A stretch of 64,000 nt of DNA from Locusta migratoria. Its lineage: Eukaryota; Arthropoda; Insecta; Orthoptera; Acrididae. The stretch lies in assembly GCA_026315105.1 (NCBI GenBank), contig CM048748.1, positions 24,580,078 through 24,644,077 of the forward strand, read 5' to 3'. Below are positions 1 to 8,640 of this stretch, piece after piece (within the stretch, counting starts at the first letter, position 1; each line of letters starts with the position of its first letter). Under the pieces are notes generated by a model, which had not been told where the DNA came from, did not search any database, and was given only the letters and a program-made list of their open reading frames with translations. The position numbers and the translations under genes were made by a program.

Positions 1-206
1 AGTGCGCTAGCCCGCGAAAGGCAAAGGTCCCAGGTTCGAGTCCCGGTTCCGGCACGCAATTTTAAAATACATTGTTTCAAGAAAGATTAAATTCTCTAGA
101 GTTAGAGATTGGGACAGTTCAGCACTAACGACTGCAATTTTAATCTGCCAGGAAGTTTCATATCAGCGCACACTCCGCTGCAGAGTGAAAGTTTCATTCT
201 GGAAAC
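1..206 (+). repeat. SINE-like repeat with tRNA-like head, cut by the window edge
   Basis: Bases 34-44 (GGTTCGAGTCC) match a pol III B box, and the sequence before them reads like the 3' half of a tRNA. The body at 138-206 (TTTTAATCTGCCAGGAAGTT onward) resembles a repeat I remember as common in locust DNA. The A box lies outside the window. A 9-bp direct repeat GCAATTTTA at 56-64 and 134-142 brackets about 70 bases that look like extra sequence inside the repeat. The family name is not assigned. Confidence 0.6.
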
Positions 207-1180
207 GTCACATCAATAAATAAATATGTTAATCAAACTCAGCTTAGTCAATATTATTAATAGCCAATAACTTTTAATGAAAGGAAGAGGGTTAGATTTC
301 TAACTACGAAAGTGATACAGGTAAAGAGATTCAACTTTCTCAATTATTATTAACAATAATGATTACAGTACCTTATGATTGAATAACAACAAAATCTTCT
401 CAGACCGATACATATATGAATGATACAAAATCTTACAAAGACAGAACTGAAAACCAGATTTCAAAATTATTCCATCAGCTCGTACAAAAGAAGCTAACCA
501 AAGCACGTCCGATCAATACCAGAGCTACACACCGACTCTCCTCTTTCTGTTCAACTATTACTCACATACATAGTCTTTGACAGAGATGTTACACAACAGA
601 GTAAACCATAGACGTAGTTACTCAAAGAAGTTCATATAAGATTTTACATCCAAATATCGATAGAAGACAGGCGAAAGAATATTAGTGAATTTGTACAGAC
701 ATGTCTCAAGATGTTGGAAGGATAAGTGAGGAAGCGATGGAGCGGTCGGACGAACGTGTTAACAGGTGGGGGGGGGGGGGAGGGGGTACAGGAATCAAGA
801 GAACGACAGCTGCGCAGAGTGCCAGGTCGGAACCGCGCAAAGACATTGTAAAGTAAACTAGACTCCCTAACGACGCTGCTGCCGCGGGATAATTAGAACC
901 TACGGCCGGCCGCCATGATAGTGGCAAGCAACAGATACGTACGAGTGCTGTAAGGAGATAAATTGTGTATTACATACCTACAGTGGTATATATACTCAGT
1001 TGGTAGTGATATCTGTACTGTTTGACTATTACAGTATACATGAAACACGATTAACTGTTAAATCGATTTATACTGTCTTACCGTTTAAATTTGTCAATAA
1101 TACAAGTAGCCCTACTAGTTTTGTTCAGAGATAGTTACTCTTGCTTAACAGGCTGTTATTCGAGACAATATAGGATTGTC
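207..1180. other. AT-rich sequence without a recognised gene
   Basis: I see no coding signal here. A run of 13 G (768-780) followed by AGGGGG gives a proline-rich minus-strand frame at 706-927 that is best read as low complexity. Confidence 0.6.
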
Positions 1181-1485
1181 GTATTCACAGAACATATGAC
1201 ATCAACTGCGAATGGGCATGGGTGAGGAAGTATGTGGCCCTTACTCTCACGGGAATTAGTTTCTGAAATTACGAGTTTCAGTACTGTGGGCAGCGTAAAG
1301 CTGGAAATTTGTGTCTGACGGGAGGCGTGCTTAGTTAGTCCTTGCAGGTGCGGTGATCAATTTGTCCCCAGTGGTGTGGAGGTCAGCGCAACAGCCTCGA
1401 AGTGGGAGACCCGGGATCGAAACCCGGCGGGGTACACATTTTCAGTTTGCCCATCCGCATTTGATGTCATATATTCTGCGAATAT
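1181..1485. mobile_element. Short inverted-repeat element enclosing a tRNA-like sequence
   Basis: The ends at 1181-1218 and 1448-1485 are inverted repeats that match at 33 of 38 positions by eye; both contain ATATGACATCAA and GATGGGCA-like blocks. Between them, 1371-1437 looks tRNA-like: GGTGTGGAGGTCAGCGC resembles an A box and GGGATCGAAACCC a B box. This could be a SINE captured in a foldback element, or a MITE with an internal pol III promoter. It has no coding capacity. Confidence 0.5.
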
Positions 1486-1512
1486 GAAGGAATAACAACT
1501 GCAGGATCAGAA

Positions 1513-1544
1513 GTGACGTCTGTTTTCTTCCGAACAGACGTCAC
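1513..1544. repeat. Perfect 12-bp hairpin
   Basis: GTGACGTCTGTT at 1513-1524 is followed by an 8-base loop and its exact reverse complement at 1533-1544. It lies just outside the preceding inverted-repeat element and may belong to the same repeat. Function unknown. Confidence 0.8.
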
Positions 1545-2490
1545 ATATATACAATTACGAGCTACTTTAATCAGTACTTGTGGAGAGGAAGTTCAAAGAG
1601 ATTCATTTTATGATTGTGTAAAATAACTATTAGAGGCAAGAGATCATTTGCCTTACTGCAATTCGAATTTAATATTAGCAACTTACAACACAGAATTTAA
1701 AATTCATCTGCTTTACAAATAGATGTAACAACTGAAAGGGGTTTGGAATTCCATATATGAATGACGCATAGTCCCACTGGATGCGTATCGTGAAGTTGAA
1801 GGCAATGTCGATAGATGCTGACTTTTGAGCAGTTCATGCTACTTTAAGTTATTTCGCTTACAGCATTATGAATGCCAATATTTGTGCTAGGTACCCTAAT
1901 GCTAATGTTAGATGTCTTGTTAAGAGAAAGTTATAACGTACTTCGTGTTCTTAAAATAATTTGGTAGTCTCTGGTTGCTATGTTCACAAGCTATTTTACA
2001 GTTATGTATCTGATGGGATATTTCATTTTCACGCTCAATTTTTAACATTAGCTCTTTCATTCAACGCTGTTTTATTTTTTGAGACCACAAAATATCATAA
2101 TATTGGAGATTACAGCAGGCAATCAAGCAAAGACGTAAAGTGTTCTAAAACTCTTCCGTAATTTATGTTTATACAAAAGTTTCACCATCGTAGCATATAC
2201 TGAGAAAGTCCCAGAAAATCGTGTATGACGAATAATTCCGTTCATATGATGCATTTAGAACGCTAAAAACTAAATGTTATAAATTCGGTTTAGTTAGGAA
2301 GGAGATAAGCTGTTGACCGATTTCTACACCACGTGTGTAATAAATTTTCACACAACCGATAGTTGCTGTATATTCACAGAGTCTAAAGCTGTTTTGTAAT
2401 TATTTATTTAAATGAGACCTAGTTTTCGCGACTTAAGTTCAATGAATACACACTCTAATCAAAAGAGTCTTACACACATTTAAAGTTCGC
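1545..2490. other. AT-rich sequence without a recognised gene
   Basis: A 66-codon plus frame at 1961-2161 shows no recognisable motif and has the base composition of its surroundings. I see no RNA gene or mobile-element end. Confidence 0.6.
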
Positions 2491-2610
2491 GTGGAACTTT
2501 GCCACCATAATGGCCGCCGAGGCGCTCTTCAAATTACCTGCAGTTCGCAGTCGGCCGCTTATGGAATTGTAGGGGCTTGGTCTAGCGGCTGCAGGGCCCT
2601 ACGTGATCGT

Positions 2611-2710
2611 CAGCCAACCCAACACCGTCTAGAGACAAGGTCTCACAACATGTCCGTGTCACGTCATACCGATAGGCCGGCATCGCAAGCTCACTGGATG
2701 GCGCTGCGAG
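2611..2710 (+). repeat. Partial copy of the 4.3-7.1 kb dispersed repeat, left edge of the 43-bp array
   Basis: The stretch CACCGTCTAGA, ACAAGGT, CACAACATGTCCGTGT, ACGTCATACCGATAG is clearly related to 4785-4850 and to the reverse complement of about 6465-6535. It leads directly into the first 43-bp satellite unit, just as 4801-4947 leads into one isolated unit. The array therefore probably grew inside a copy of this dispersed repeat. Sequence at 2491-2610 is GC-rich, and I cannot pair it with the other copies. Confidence 0.65.
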
Positions 2711-4258
2711 GCAGTGGGCTGTGCCCCAGCGGCCAGCCCCTCAGCTAGCCTTGGCAGTGGGCTGTGCCCCAGCGGCCAGCCCCTCAGCTAGCCTTGGCAG
2801 TGGGCTGTGCCCCAGCGGCCAGCCCCTCAGCTAGCCTTGGCAGTGGGCTGTGCCCCAGCGGCCAGCCCCTCAGCTAGCCTTGGCAGTGGGCTGTGCCCCA
2901 GCGGCCAGCCCCTCAGCTAGCCTTGGCAGTGGGCTGTGCCCCAGTGGCCAGCCCCTCAGCTAGCCTTGGCAGTGGGCTGTGCCCCAGCGGCCAGCCCCTC
3001 AGCTAGCCTTGGCAGTGGGCTGTGCCCCAGCGGCCAGCCCCTCAGCTAGCCTTGGCAGTGGGCTGTGCCCCAGCGGCCAGCCCCTCAGCTAGCCTTGGCA
3101 GTGGGCTGTGCCCCAGCGGCCAGCCCCTCAGCTAGCCTTGGCAGTGGGCTGTGCCCCAGCGGCCAGCCCCTCAGCTAGCCTTGGCAGTGGGCTGTGCCCC
3201 AGCGGCCAGCCCCTCAGCTAGCCTTGGCAGTGGGCTGTGCCCCAGCGGCCAGCCCCTCAGCTAGCCTTGGCAGTGGGCTGTGCCCCAGCGGCCAGCCCCT
3301 CAGCTAGCCTTGGCAGTGGGCTGTGCCCCAGCGGCCAGCCCCTCAGCTAGCCTTAGCAGTGGGCTGTGCCCCAGCGGTCAGCCCCTCAGCTAGCCTTGGC
3401 AGTGGGCTGTGCCCCAGCGGCCAGCCCCTCAGCTAGCCTTGGCAGTGGGCTGTGCCCCAGCGGCCAGCCCCTCAGCTAGCCTTGGCAGTGGGCTGTGCCC
3501 CAGCGGCCAGCCCCTCAGCTAGCCTTGGCAGTGGGCTGTGCCCCAGCGGCCAGCCCCTCAGCTAGCCTTGGCAGTGGGCTGTGCCCCAGTGGCCAGCCCC
3601 TCAGCTAGCCTTGGCAGTGGGCTGTGCCCCAGCGGCCAGCCCCTCAGCTAGCCTTGGCAGTGGGCTGTGCCCCAGCGGCCAGCCCCTCAGCTAGCCTTGG
3701 CAGTGGGCTGTGCCCCAGCGGCCAGCCCCTCAGCTAGCCTTGGCAGTGGGCTGTGCCCCAGCGGCCAGCCCCTCAGCTAGCCTTGGCAGTGGGCTGTGCC
3801 CCAGCGGCCAGCCCCTCAGCTAGCCTTGGCAGTGGGCTGTGCCCCAGCGGCCAGCCCCTCAGCTAGCCTTGGCAGTGGGCTGTACCCCAGCGGCCAGCCC
3901 CTCAGCTAGCCTTGGCAGTGGGCTGTGCCCCAGCGGCCAGCCCCTCAGCTAGCCTTAGCAGTGGGCTGTGCCCCAGCGGCCAGCCCCTCAGCTAGCCTTG
4001 GCAGTGGGCTGTGCCCCAGCGGCCAGCCCCTCAGCTAGCCTTGGCAGTGGGCTGTGCCCCAGCGGCCAGCCCCTCAGCTAGCCTTGGCAGTGGGCTGTGC
4101 CCCAGCGGCCAGCCCCTCAGCTAGCCTTGGCAGTGGGCTGTGCCCCAGCGGCCAGCCCCTCAGCTAGCCTTGGCAGTGGGCTGTGCCCCAGCGGCCAGCC
4201 CCTCAGCTAGCCTTGGCAGTGGGCTGTGCCCCAGCGGCCAGCCCCTCAGCTAGCCTTG
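2711..4258 (+). repeat. 43-bp tandem satellite, 36 copies
   Basis: The unit begins GCAGTGGGCTGTGCCCCAGC and ends TCAGCTAGCCTTG. Length 1,548 equals 36 times 43. Units are almost identical; rare variants are CCAGTGGCC (2941 and 3586, 15 units apart), CCTTAGCAG (3351 and 3953, 14 units apart), CGGTCAG (about 3376) and GTACCCC (about 3884). There is no spacer between units, so it is not a CRISPR array. Three plus-frame registers close at CTAG in the unit, so it does not code. Confidence 0.98.
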
Positions 4259-4269
4259 GCAGCCTATCG

Positions 4270-4900
4270 CACTTATTTGGTAACAATGTCATTAGTGCTT
4301 CCAATTTTATAAATGTTGAGATGAGCGTTTCTTGTTGCTTACAAGAAGTGGGTGTTATTAAATGGTCAAAACTTTAATTATTGCAGTAGGTCAGCCTTTA
4401 TTAAAAAATGTGATTACGCTGTGAAAGAAGGTAGATTGGTTTACAGAAATCAGTAAAGTGTGTTTCATTAACCCAAAAAGTTACTAATCCTATGGTTTTT
4501 GGTTCCTGATTAAGTCTCCTTTAAATCACTATAGTACAGTGTGAAGCTCGTTCTCCTGTGCAAGGTATGCAATGTTCTTATTATTTTTTAATTAATTTCC
4601 TTCCAACCGCTGCCAGGCCGTTCTGTGGCTTGTGGGTGGAAGCGTTTCTTCACACATGCACCGACAGATGCTTGGCTGCTCGACGGTAAGTGATGGTTCA
4701 GTATTGCTGACTATGGTACACCCAAGGAGGTTGGGCACACCATCCTCAGCAGCTCCACAGTACCGAGCCACCAATCTGGGGTTGGCCAACGCCGTCTGGA
4801 TACAAGGCCTTGCAACAAGTCCGTGTTACGTCACAGCGAAAGGCTCGAGGCCAACGAGAAAGACAGGCCGTGGTGCGCACGTCATGTCACGGAAACAAGG
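4270..4900 (+). repeat. Left arm of a large inverted repeat (dispersed repeat copy 1)
   Basis: This 0.63-kb stretch matches the reverse complement of 6414-7131 almost throughout, with a 1.5-kb spacer. Both copies share the outer end CACTTATTTG, a pyrimidine-rich middle, and a short frame of 65 codons (4592-4789, minus strand here) that differs by only a few residues from its 66-codon counterpart. The opposite strand is also open (4632-4919), which argues against real coding. The family is not recognised. The high identity suggests recent duplication or recent mobility. Confidence 0.8.
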
Positions 4901-4922
4901 TAGTCTCGAGCTGGCTTGATCG

Positions 4923-4990
4923 CTAGCTGAGTGGCTGGCCGCTATGAGGCAGTGCGCTGTGCCCCAGCGGCCGGCCAGTCAGCTAGCGTT
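4923..4990 (+). repeat. Isolated single unit related to the 43-bp satellite, with an inverted partial unit
   Basis: Bases 4949-4989 (GGCAGTGCGCTGTGCCCCAG, then CGGCCGGCCAGTCAGCTAG) align with one satellite unit, with a few differences. Immediately upstream, CTAGCTGAGTGGCTGGCCGC at 4923-4942 is roughly the reverse complement of the unit's second half. The pair could fold as a hairpin. This looks like the unamplified form from which the 36-copy array at 2711-4258 arose. Confidence 0.7.
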
Positions 4991-5737
4991 CGCGCCAGCT
5001 CAGGATGCGCAGTACGACCTCTTCTTGCATGGGACTAAATACTAAATTTTTAATGTGCCGTGTCAGACTTCAGGATCCGAAAGTCGTCCGCTCGTCAACA
5101 AGAAAAAAAAATTCAAATAATGTAATCTTCCTGTATTGTGAAATTTAAACGACAGATCCTTGCACAAATGGAAGAAGCACTTCTTTAAAACTGTCACTCT
5201 GAAATAAATGTTTCAAAGTTCCCTTAAAGATCGAACTGTGAAACAGAAGTTCCTAGTTGTGCTGGTGCTGTATACATAGATCTTACAAGTCCTGTTCACT
5301 TATGATCTATTTATATAAAAGATCGATTTATTAAAATACTAATAAAATACTGATAAAAGTCTTCTTGCATTATCTGTCAAACAAAATAACATTCCCTAAA
5401 TCTCTTCTATCAAATTGTAAAATGTTTTGACAGTAAATAATTCTTCAGCACCTGTCAATTAATATATTTCTTGTAAAATTTCTAACAATATCAAAATAAT
5501 GATCGTTGACGCTTGGGTAACTTTCGAGACTCAATGACATTTATTGCTCTCACAATACAGAGTATGACTCAATGACAGTTACACAAAGACTGATTTTATG
5601 GTATACTTACCTGACATCTTATTCAGGATTTTTTTGTAAAAGGCGATGTTTTAATGTAATAGTTAAGTATTCCCTTTATCAGATTTTTATTGCCATAGAT
5701 CGCTTATTAATAATAATAATTTCGTGTGATTCATTGG
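4991..5737. other. AT-rich sequence without a recognised gene
   Basis: No coding or RNA signal. The 107-codon plus frame at 5572-5895 runs into a SINE-like fragment and a foldback element and is not a credible gene. Confidence 0.6.
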
Positions 5738-5862
5738 CCTGGTGCAAGTCTTTCAATTCGACGCCGCTTAGACGACTTGCATGTCCCTATCCTACCCCAG
5801 TTATCCAACCGGTTAAACGGGACCTACAGCTTAACGTGGAATCCGAACCACGTGTCGTTTCT
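5738..5862 (-). repeat. SINE-like dispersed repeat fragment, minus orientation
   Basis: CCTGGTGCAAGTCTTTCAAT, GACGCCGCTTAGACGACTTG and the terminal ATCCGAACCACGTG recall a tRNA-headed insect repeat read on the minus strand. The copy is diverged and shortened. It abuts the foldback element that starts at 5866. The family assignment is from memory. Confidence 0.45.
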
Positions 5863-5865
5863 GGA

Positions 5866-6036
5866 GATCGCTTATTGATTGATTTTTTTTACTAGTTTCG
5901 ACTCGTTAAAGAGTCATTATCAAATCTTACTTGTCCAGGCATGTTAAGAAATACACTTCTAACATGCCTGGACAAGTAAGATTTGATAATGACTCTTTAA
6001 CGAGTCGAAACTAGTCAAAAAAAATCAATAAGCGAT
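5866..6036. mobile_element. Foldback (MITE-like) element with hammerhead-like variant cores in both arms
   Basis: Arms of about 78 bases, starting GATCGCTTATTGATT and ending AATAAGCGATC, are near-perfect inverted repeats around a loop of about 14 bases near 5945-5958. Each arm carries, read outward, TTGATAAT, a stem GACTC/GAGTC with a 6-base loop, then GAAACTAGT (plus copy 5983-6016, minus copy 5890-5923). The arms differ by a small shift in the T-rich run. There is no coding capacity, so any movement would need outside enzymes. Confidence 0.8.
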
Positions 6037-6413
6037 CTACGTCAATAAATATCGTATAAAAGGATTCTTGACTATTTATTTTATGGTCTTTTTGATTTTC
6101 CACGAAAGTTTCTATAATAATGTCAATACCCGCGACGATAACCGCGGAGACCAGCATCTTCTTTTCTCGTGGCAGTCGACCCGTGACTTGAAGTGGCCAG
6201 ATGTTTACTCCTTGAGCTCGGCGTCGAATATGTTGCTCTCGTAGGATGAATCACCGTCGCAGCACATCAAACTCAAGAAACATACGAAAATTCTTTTAAG
6301 AATCACATAACATGAAACATTTACATAAAAATTATATAAAAACATAAAATTTTCTACGAAACTGAGCAGACACATGGTAGTAGTGGAGACAATAATCCGT
6401 CCCACTACAAGGA
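6037..6413. other. AT-rich spacer of the inverted repeat
   Basis: Nothing recognised. A 79-codon minus frame at 6205-6444 spans the arm boundary and is judged a chance frame. Confidence 0.55.
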
Positions 6414-7131
6414 ATACCTTGCTTACGTGACATGACGTGCGCACCGCGTCCTGTCTTTCTCGTTGGCCTCGAGACTATCGGTGTGACGTAACACGGACGT
6501 GTTGTGATGCCTTGTATCTAGACGGTGTTGGCCAACCCGAGATTGGTGGCTCGGTACTGCGAAGCTGCTGAGGATGGTGTGCCCAACCTACATGGGTGTA
6601 CCATAGTCAGCAATACTGAACCATCACTTACCGTCGAGCAGCCAAGCATCTGTCGGTGCATGTGTGAAGAAACGCTTCCACCCACAAGCCACAGAACGGC
6701 CTGGCAGCGGTTGGAAGGAAATTAATTAAAAAATAATAAAAACATTGCATACCTTGCCCAGGTGAACGAGCGTCACCCCGTACTATAGTGATTTAAAGGA
6801 GACTTAATCAGGAACCAAAAACCATAGGATTAGTAACTTTGGGTTAATGAAACACACTTTACTGATTTCTGTAAACCAATCTACCTTCTTTCACAGCGTA
6901 ATCACATTTTTTTAAAATCTAGACTTTTTTTTTTTTTTTTTTTTTTTTTGGGAGGGGGGGGGGGCTTTATCTGTATAATATCTTCGAAATGAATTTTTAA
7001 ATAAAAGCTGACGTACTGCAATAATTAAAGTTTTGACCATTTAATAATAGCCACATTTTGTAAGCAACAAGAAACGCTCATCTCAACATTATAAAATTGG
7101 AAGCACTAATGACATTGTTAGCAAATAAGTG
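6414..7131 (-). repeat. Right arm of the large inverted repeat (dispersed repeat copy 2)
   Basis: This is the reverse complement of 4270-4900. It holds the matching 66-codon frame (6525-6725, plus strand). It differs from copy 1 by an insertion of roughly 80 bases that contains 25 T (6925-6949) followed by a G-rich run to 6964. No 43-bp satellite follows its outer end. Confidence 0.8.
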
Positions 7132-8012
7132 TACATTCCTTGATATTTATGGAATCGACGGGAAACTATCTGTAGTAATATTGGGTGTCGATAAATGTTT
7201 GAAACGGTTACGTTTATTTTCTGTCACAGGTTTGCCAGAGAACCCATGGACGTAGGCCTAGTGCAGCAAATGTCTCATTCTTGCAGTGTAGATGTTTTTA
7301 TTTGTTTATACTATTAGCAATCTTCGACTTTGATTCATTATCAGGCGCGTAAGAGACACATATTTTAACGCAATATTCATAAACATGTGTGGAGCTGGCC
7401 AGATTGCTAACCAAAACCTGAAGCCAAAATGATTTAAGGATTGAAAGGAACTAAATACGTTTACTGGTACATGGCAATGTAATACATTAAATGCGGAAAG
7501 TGAAATTTAGTTGCGGAATGGGATTCGAACCCGGACATTCCTCTCTGGGTCAGGGAACGCTTTAATAATTTCTTGAATCTTATATATCTTTTTAAATTCT
7601 TGCTTACTCTTAATTTTTATTCCGTTACTGATACGATATACGCTTTCCAGAATCGCTGCCTGCAATGCGGAAGATTTCAAGTTATCGCAAACTAACACTT
7701 TAGTTACTGTGACTGTATTGCTCGTGATCGCAGCGTTGACTCTATTTATCCAAGAGATCGGGTGTAATTGTATATCGAAACAGATAACATACATACTTAT
7801 CCGAAAGAACAGACACCATATCTATAGAAAATTATTTACTATTCGTTCTCTTCATTCGTGTAGGGACTAAATAAAACTTAAAAGGACCAACGTTTCAATA
7901 TATTCTACTGGAAACACTAGGGTGCATGAATAATATTTTGAGCCGGCAGTACAGTGAATACAAGTTACTAGATAAAAGAAATAAATTAGCTGGAAAACAC
8001 TACTTTTAGAAT
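7132..8012. other. AT-rich sequence; one tRNA-like B box on the minus strand near 7515-7530
   Basis: GGGATTCGAACCCGG at 7520-7534 is the reverse complement of a B-box-like CCGGGTTCGAATCCC, suggesting a minus-strand tRNA-derived repeat. I cannot fold a complete tRNA. Two short minus frames (7507-7794 and 7867-8055) have no recognisable content. Confidence 0.45.
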
Positions 8013-8303
8013 GTTTCGGTTTTTGCACCATTATCAAGCGACAGATGAGCTTCACTAGTTGATTAAAGTGACATGTTACAATTTTGAAAACATTTAAAAT
8101 AAATATTTCGCAATATACTTGAATCGCTAAATGAGTTATTCCAGTGACTGCTCATTTCATTTGGTTTGTAATGAGCAGTCACTGGAAACATTTAGCGAGT
8201 CAAGTATATTGCGAAATATTTATTTTCAAGATTGTAACATGTCACGTTAATGATGTGGTTAATCTCTGCTCGTGCTTGATAACTGCGTAAAAACCAAAAC
8301 CGG
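8013..8303. mobile_element. Foldback (MITE-like) element
   Basis: The inner arms 8068-8150 and 8171-8245 are strong inverted repeats (GTGACATGTTACA, AATATTTCGCAATATACTTG, CCAGTGACTGCTCATT). Weaker pairing extends to about 8013 and 8303. The outer ends read outward as TTGATAA, a short or poor stem, and (G/A)AAAC, a decayed version of the core seen in the 5866-6036 and 13663-13911 foldbacks. Non-coding. Confidence 0.75.
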
Positions 8304-8502
8304 TAGCTTTACGCTAATAAATAAGAATCTCTGGTCAACATGTCAGTCTACAAATATTTAAATGCTGTTAACCCCCACCTTTTCACTTTTCCAAACACCA
8401 CATTTTCTCTACAGGTACGAATTACAGAAATGCACTCAACCATTTGGCATATGACTCCCGATGTTATCCTGTAATCAACCTCATAAAGCCTTAGCGTGCG
8501 GC

Positions 8503-8640
8503 TCGGTAGCACAGTGGTGAGTGCCGGGTAATTGATCCAAAGGTCCTAGGATATTTTTCCTGTCACTTTCCACTTCTTCACCTCTGGCACTGTTACTCAA
8601 GTGAAAAATTTCGAGTAGCATCGTGGTTCGAAATCCATTT
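8503..8640 (+). repeat. Possible tRNA-derived repeat
   Basis: GGCTCGGTAGCACAGTGG near 8512 resembles an A box, and GGTTCGAAATCC near 8623 a B box, about 110 bases apart. That gap is too long for a simple tRNA, so this is either a SINE with an insertion or chance. Sequence after it matches nothing I recognise. Confidence 0.3.

Noticed and set aside
1..60. A true tRNA gene
   Set aside because: Only the B-box half is present and the body continues as a dispersed repeat. The same reasoning applies to tRNA-like stretches at 1371, 7520, 13950, 15766, 27410 and 32940, none of which folds fully by eye.
706..927. Proline-rich minus-strand frame
   Set aside because: The proline run is the reverse complement of a G homopolymer; there is no other coding evidence.
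2711..4258. CRISPR-like array
   Set aside because: Direct head-to-tail units without spacers and no cas genes; the window is animal DNA.
4592..4919. Small proteins encoded by the inverted-repeat arms
   Set aside because: Both strands are open over the same stretch, and the similarity of the two copies is explained by recent duplication at the DNA level.
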